This document shows positions 58,930-64,000 of a DNA stretch of 64,000 bases, piece by piece. The stretch comes from Dendrocalamus latiflorus. Its lineage: Eukaryota > Streptophyta > Magnoliopsida > Poales > Poaceae. Every line of letters starts with the position of its first letter. Position 1 is the stretch's first letter. The translations under genes and the position numbers were made by a program. The stretch spans positions 53,186,527-53,250,526 of the forward strand of contig CM029627.1 of assembly GCA_017311315.1 (NCBI GenBank), in the 5' to 3' direction. Under the pieces are notes generated by a model, which had not been told where the DNA came from, ran no database searches, and was given only the letters and a program-made list of their open reading frames with translations.

Positions 58930-61090
58930 CTTGGACTAAATCCTTCCAGTTTATTTGATGATTTCCTGTTAAAAGCACTCAGATCTTGTACTATCATTTG
59001 CCTGATTTCCAGTATATCGTTCCATTGCTTCTGATGGATTGATCACATATTGCATTCTGGGCTTTTTATAACTGTTGTATATTGAACGGCATTGTTGTGA
59101 ATGTTAGTTTATACTTGATAGGTTGTTTCTTCTACAGTTTATTTACATCTATGGATTAAACTTCATTAGTGAGATATTTTTCAATATCTTACAATCTACA
59201 CATACTTGCATACGAATTTTAGTTGTTGTCTCAATTTTTTATGCGAATTGTAGTTGTTTGCATACAAATTGCAGTTGTGTATTCACTCATATTTGACTTC
59301 GCCCTAGCTATATTTTTTTCCTGGATCCGCCACTGGTCGCGTCCGCCGTCCCCTCTGAGCGTCCCCGAGCAGGTACTGGTTCTCTTCCCTTCCATCCTGT
59401 CCGCTGCTCCCTTCCCCTCCTATCCCCTCTCGGCATTGGTCCCTTTCCCAGGCTTCCTTGGATGCACGCACAACAGGTTAGCATGGAGGCGTTACTTGTT
59501 TTTTTAGACTAGATGGAACCCTGTGTGAACGATGTCGCCTGCATTTGATTGCACATATATACTGTGTCAAAAAAAATAGCATGGTCAGTGATTTTTGTGT
59601 TGCAAATGCTTATAGGTGTGTGGATAGAACTGTTAGCATAAACCCATTCACTGTAGCATAGCCACCAGCCATTTATGCAATTCTTAGTTGGAAGAGATAC
59701 AGACTTGTTTGAAGTAATAAACTGAGCTCAGGCAAGCAGGAACTAAATGATTCATCTAGCCTCTAATTGATAAAGAGTGACTTATAAATTGAAGTTGGGA
59801 GACTCAGAGAGACTGCAGTCTAGAGACTTATATACTATGTCGTGTACCAATTTTGTCTGAACTTGTTGGTATATACCAGCCAAGTCTGACCTCACCATAT
59901 TGTAATTGCAGCTGCTCCACGTGTAGTTGGACACCTTGGGAAGGCATTTGAACGTGCTCTTGGCAGCAGCTCTACTTGTTTGTATCGGTAGGTTTCTGTT
60001 TCCCCAGCTGTTTCTCTCTTTTTTTCATGTTGTGGAAGTATGCGACTATATCAGTGCTTATGATATGTTTTGTATTTCATATTGAAATCTGGTTGATGTC
60101 TTGCGTGAAGGTTGAACATGGATAAAACATGGATTGATGATAATGCTAGGTAAAAACCAATTACTTTACAAATATTGAAAGTTATATATACTTGTCAAAT
60201 GGTATTTAACCTAAAACTTTCACATAGGCATACCAAGACATATTTGCAAGGAGTGAATGGTTTCTTAGCTTTTGCTTTTAGTAATTCTGCAGTAGGCAGC
60301 AAGATATTATGCCCTTGTGATATGATAAATAAGCCACTGTGACATGCTAGCAATTGACCTGTTTTATTTCGAGTGTCCTCTTCTAGATATCAGTACAAAA
60401 TATGTTATTTGCTTGTGTTTTAACTAATTCTTTGGTGCAAGTAGTTGACAAATAAACGATGCTTTCTTTTTTATGATTTGCAGGAGGTTACATAGATCTA
60501 ATTTAGATTCTTACAAATTGTATATAAACAATGCTTTCGTATGTATGATTTGCAAGAGGTTGCATAGATCTATTTTAGATTCTGACAAATTGTATGCAAT
60601 CTCAGCACATTTGGCGTAAGCTTTAAATTTTCAGACTAGTTGCCTGTCTTATACTGTGTTGTTGTGTTCAGGTGGAGGGAGGCCTTGGAGGTGTACATGA
60701 TGCTGGCTAATGTCACCAGGAAGCCAACATATGACATTTTGCTTTTGATAAGATGGAGATGAGGCATTTTGTAGTGAATCTAGTTAGATTGTGCATGCAA
60801 ACATATGACTTGTGCCTACCATTTGACCTAGCTAGGTTGTATGTGTGCTTTTCCTTTTGTAATGATGACCTGTCATGGATCAAGATGATAGAACTAATTG
60901 ATGTATTGCTAAATGTTGGCTTCAATGAAGACTTGAGAGATACCTTTATCTAATATAATGTGGTTAGTGTTGTGGGCAGCTATGGATTACATATGTATGT
61001 GGTTGATGAATAATGTGACATGTTATGGATGTTTATTAGGTTTGAAATCTGGTTAATACGAAATTAATATTATATATAATTGTGCCAGTT
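58930..61090 (+). other. Remaining interior of the Pack-CACTA
   Basis: Mostly AT-rich intron-like sequence. Short coding-like stretches occur near 59917-59990 (APRVVGHLGKAFERALGSSS) and near 60673-60720 (WREALEVYMML), each next to plausible AG/GT sites, and may be exons of further captured genes. Their sources were not recognised. A local duplication of GATTTGCAAGAGGTT-type sequence is seen at 60474-60510 and 60546-60580. Confidence 0.35.
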
Positions 61091-61356
61091 CATAGCTACT
61101 GATGATTGGTCGGTATAAATACTAGCATCCAACTATCGGTCGCTAAAACATGTAACAGATGATTGGTCAGTATAAATACTAGCATCCAACTATCGGTCGC
61201 TATAAATCCTATCGGTCGCTATAGACTTATAGCGACGCCACTTACAGCGACTTATACATCGGTCGCTATAAATTTATAGCGACCGATCATTGGTCGCTAT
61301 AACGGCTTATAGCGACCGATTTGGAGTCGCTACAGATTGGCTGTGGTATAGTGTTT

Positions 61357-61729
61357 TCTGAAATTTGGTTGAGGTTCCAAAAATTTTAGAAGCTCAAGAA
61401 AGAAACAAACACTAGTGATATCATAAGAGGAAATGTTCAAATAATAGAGAACAAGAATTTAAAATACGAATATGAAAAGATGATCCATAAAATTAAGGGA
61501 GAGGCCTGAATCTAGAACATAAGATTTCATTTCTGGAAATAATGGAACAAATAACAATAGAAGCAAATAAATGAAATACCGATAAAATATGGATAATACA
61601 TATCAATATACCTATAGAATTGTGGCAGGGATATACAAAAGAAAATTGGGTGAATAAAACATGAATTCTATATATATAGACACAAATACACAAACCAAAA
61701 CAAAAATAAATAAAATAAAAAAAAGGAAA
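61357..61729. other. No gene seen
   Basis: AT-rich segment between the Pack-CACTA and the inverted LTR, with no recognised content. Confidence 0.45.
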
Positions 61730-63482
61730 TGTTGGACCAAAATGGCGACAGAGGGGGGTGAATGTCGCTTTGTAAAAATTAAGTTCGCCCCTCAAGTACC
61801 CACACTTATACTTCTTCTCCAATAGCTATGGAAGCTATGAAGGTAGAAGATATGCACTTACTGGAAGTCAAGGCAACAAGGAAAAACCAGATCCAGAAAG
61901 AAGCAGTCAAGAAAAATAAATTCAGAGCAAATCTGACTGCAAGCGATAGTACCGCTGAAACGAGCGGTAGTACCTCTTACCATTCGGATCGTCCGAACGT
62001 TTCATTGCTGCCGATCGGACTGGTCCGAACAAAACCGGTAGTACCGCTAGGACGAGCGGTAGTACCTCTGAGCGGTAGTACCTCTCGAGGAGCGGTAGTA
62101 CCTCTCGAGAAAAATAGCAAACAGGATTTTCAGAGAACTGAGAAATTCGCAAGGATTCTTGGATTCTTGGCTTGGGAAACTTTCAGGATAGCTAGGGAAT
62201 ACTCCCAGAAGAATAAGCCAAGAGCCAAAAACAAGAAACCACTCCAAAAAGCAAAAATTTCAGATTTGGGATAAAAATCTGAAATCTTGCAAGAACCGAG
62301 CCAAAAAACCAAATTACTCCTCAACCTTTGATCCTTTGGCCATGAAACTTTGAGGATAGCTAAAAGATAGCCTCTGGACTCTAGGTACCAGGTTTCATGC
62401 CATCTCAAAGAAGGAAACAAGATTTTGACCAACACCCTAGAAATACAAAACAAGAACAGGGGAGGCTCAAAAACGAAAATCTGAAATTAAACCAAGTTTG
62501 CTCCTCGGAAACTTGATCAAATGATCTTGAGGCATCATCCCAACATAGAGCAACCCATTTTGGGCCTTCCTAGCAAGAAAGAACAAGAAACCAAGAAAGT
62601 CAAGAAATCAACAGAGAGGAGCAACGAAGAGAAAAACATGAACAGAGTGACAAGAACTGAATCAATCTCAAACTCCACCATCTCATATTGATAACGAGGA
62701 AAGGAGATACATGATTGATACAAGAGGAATGATTACAAGCCACTCAATCCATCCTCTCCCTCTCAAGCTCAAGAACACAAGCCCTCTACATGTTTCTTGG
62801 AGAGACACACAGACTCTCAAGAAACCATCGAAGGGGACACAGAGGGAACACAACTCTGCCTCCACCAACAACTCTCAACCACTAAAGCCTAAAGCCAAAA
62901 CAAACTCTAAAGCCTATTTTGACTAAAGGAAACCCTAAAACCTATTTTGTTCAAGTGGGCATGCAGCCCCTCCAACCTATTTATAGCCCACGGCTAATGG
63001 GTCTCCGCCCCGTTACGCCCGCTAAATCCAACGGAGCCCGCTCCCGCTTGTGCAGCCTTGCGAAATTCCCGTTTCGCCCCTCCTGCACCTTCCGGGAAGC
63101 TTCCGCGCTCCTTGTCTCGCACGCCTCGCAACAACCTCGAGTCCACGTCGTCTTCGACACATCCTCGACCGTTCTGACCTCAGCGCTACCTGCGCCTAGT
63201 CCGGTCCACCGTGTCTCGCCACGACTCCGCCCGATGTCTTGTAGCCACACAGACAAGAAACACATCAAATAGCACCGCTCGATACATGAAAGCGTAAATG
63301 GTATAAACACACCATACTTACACACACTGAAGTCCAAACCTGTCAAAATATCAGAATATGCATCCTAACCCGTTTGACCAGGAATGACCAAGTCCGACCG
63401 AGCCCGTCGCACCATGCAACGACTCGACTCCGACCACTCAAACCAAACTCGACTCTCATAAACTGATGTCAATTACTCATCA
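61730..63482 (-). repeat. Long inverted LTR, SIRE-like, probably solo or truncated
   Basis: On the minus strand it ends ...TTCACCCCCCTCTGTCGCC then TTTTGGTCCAACA, paralleling the end of the LTR at 49357 (CAGCCCTCTCTAATTAC then ACGGTCCAACA). A minus-strand TATA-like GGCTATAAATAGG lies at 62976-62988. The other border is uncertain: TGATGAGTAATTG at 63482 or TGTTGGGATG at 62545 would both give TG starts. No matching target duplication was found. Confidence 0.5.
61945..62112. repeat. Short tandem motif GAGCGGTAGTACCTCT
   Basis: Five imperfect copies of GCGGTAGTACC(T/G)CT within the LTR, several beside CTCGAG. Non-coding. Confidence 0.75.
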
Positions 63483-64000
63483 TACACATGGGATCACCAC
63501 CACATGGTCTCTCAGGAAAGATGGAGTCAGGCCGGCCATCAGCCCAGCTCCACCCCACCCTCCCAACCGTTTTCCCTGGCCAGCGGGCCCCCGTCCCCGT
63601 CCCTCTGTCGTGCGGGACCGCCCCTCCCCCTCTTTCTTCTCTTCTTCCCCAGTGCGCCCGCACCGCTCCTCTCTGCTGTGCTTAGTTTCTTTTCTCCACG
63701 TGGCAGCCATGCACCCGTCCTCGCCCACCGATTTCCCCTGTCGCCCTGGACTCTCTTTTCCCTTTCTTCCACCGCGCTCGGGCCCAGCAATTTTCCCCTC
63801 CTTTCTCTTTCTTTCCCCCGTTCTTTTCTTCCTCCTTCCGCTCTATCAATGCTCTGGACCGGCTCACCCACCCCCCCCGTGCATGTGTCAGTCCGCACCT
63901 GCTCCCTGCGCCTCGCACGCCCCGCCAACGCCGCACCGAGCGCCATGCCTTGCTCTGACCCACCCCGAGCAGTCACCTTGCCGTCCCATCGCCATACCTT
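63483..64000. other. CT-rich sequence, no gene supported
   Basis: Strong strand asymmetry (C and T on the plus strand), with open frames on both strands of low-complexity composition. It could be the upstream region of a gene beyond the window or another LTR. No motif decides. Confidence 0.35.

Larger units (their letters stand above)
56701..61353 (+). mobile_element. Gene-capturing (Pack-type) CACTA element, 4,653 bp
   Basis: Left end CACTATACCACA and the reversed right end CACTATACCACA agree over 26 bases with one mismatch. TTT flanks both sides. Subterminal repeats are ATCGGTCGCTA at the left (56727-56912) and its varied forms at the right (61100-61330), a motif different from that of the 32416 element, so this is another CACTA family. 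No transposase is present. The interior carries host gene exons on the plus strand. Confidence 0.92.

Noticed and set aside
63539..63976. 145-codon minus-strand frame near the right edge
   Set aside because: Gly/Arg/Glu low-complexity composition in a CT-rich stretch; nothing to support a protein.

Overview
The window is nuclear DNA of a grass (Poaceae), probably a PACMAD-clade species. The grounds are interrupted genes with GT-AG introns, a GC-rich Ty3 element with an antisense gene of the Grande/RIRE2 type, CACTA elements, a Helitron, and a seven-exon class III sesquiterpene synthase. Nothing bacterial is present. The species cannot be fixed from sequence alone.

Layout. 1-8783: a decayed Ty3 retrotransposon on the minus strand with a short LTR at 8537-8783, gag and pol, a 52-bp tandem array and an antisense gene running off the left edge. 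8784-15482: a MULE transposase remnant, then a truncated Ty3 element on the plus strand. 15483-17443: a fragment of an LTR element with a clear 242-bp LTR. 17444-25140: LTR debris, a 1-kb direct duplication and minisatellite-like LTR repeats. 25775-28860: one complete terpene synthase gene (TPS-1), the only gene in the window that looks like an intact host gene. 29700-30150: a shrunken histone H3 copy with a promoter-like upstream region. 30200-31174: a decayed CACTA fragment.

31796-44892: a second terpene synthase copy (TPS-2, dead) split inside exon 4 by an 11.2-kb CACTA element (32416-43588) with matching termini and an ACG target duplication. The CACTA carries an uninterrupted TNP2 transposase (1080 aa), a second gene joining a TnpA-like part to a Ulp1/C48 protease, a 346-bp near-perfect foldback, internal clusters of the subterminal repeat and an unrecognised 184-aa ORF. 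45860-49357: another CACTA remnant and a SIRE-like LTR. 49358-49533: an inverted piece of terpene synthase 3' flank. 49776-53371: a Helitron carrying pieces of an INO80-C-like gene and a villin gene. 53386-53868: a (TA)n tract with a Micron-like MITE. 53886-56370: a third terpene synthase copy (TPS-3), lacking exon 1 and frameshifted. 56701-61353: a 4.65-kb gene-capturing CACTA (TIRs, TTT target duplication) carrying a multi-exon SLC35F1/F2-type transporter fragment. 61730-63482: an inverted long LTR. 63483-64000: CT-rich sequence without a defensible gene.

Biologically this is a terpene synthase cluster in which one gene survives and at least two, probably three, copies were broken by nearby insertions. 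TPS-1 should make a sesquiterpene (or another prenyl-diphosphate-derived terpene) of unknown structure. Everything else recognised is mobile DNA or gene pieces carried by it.
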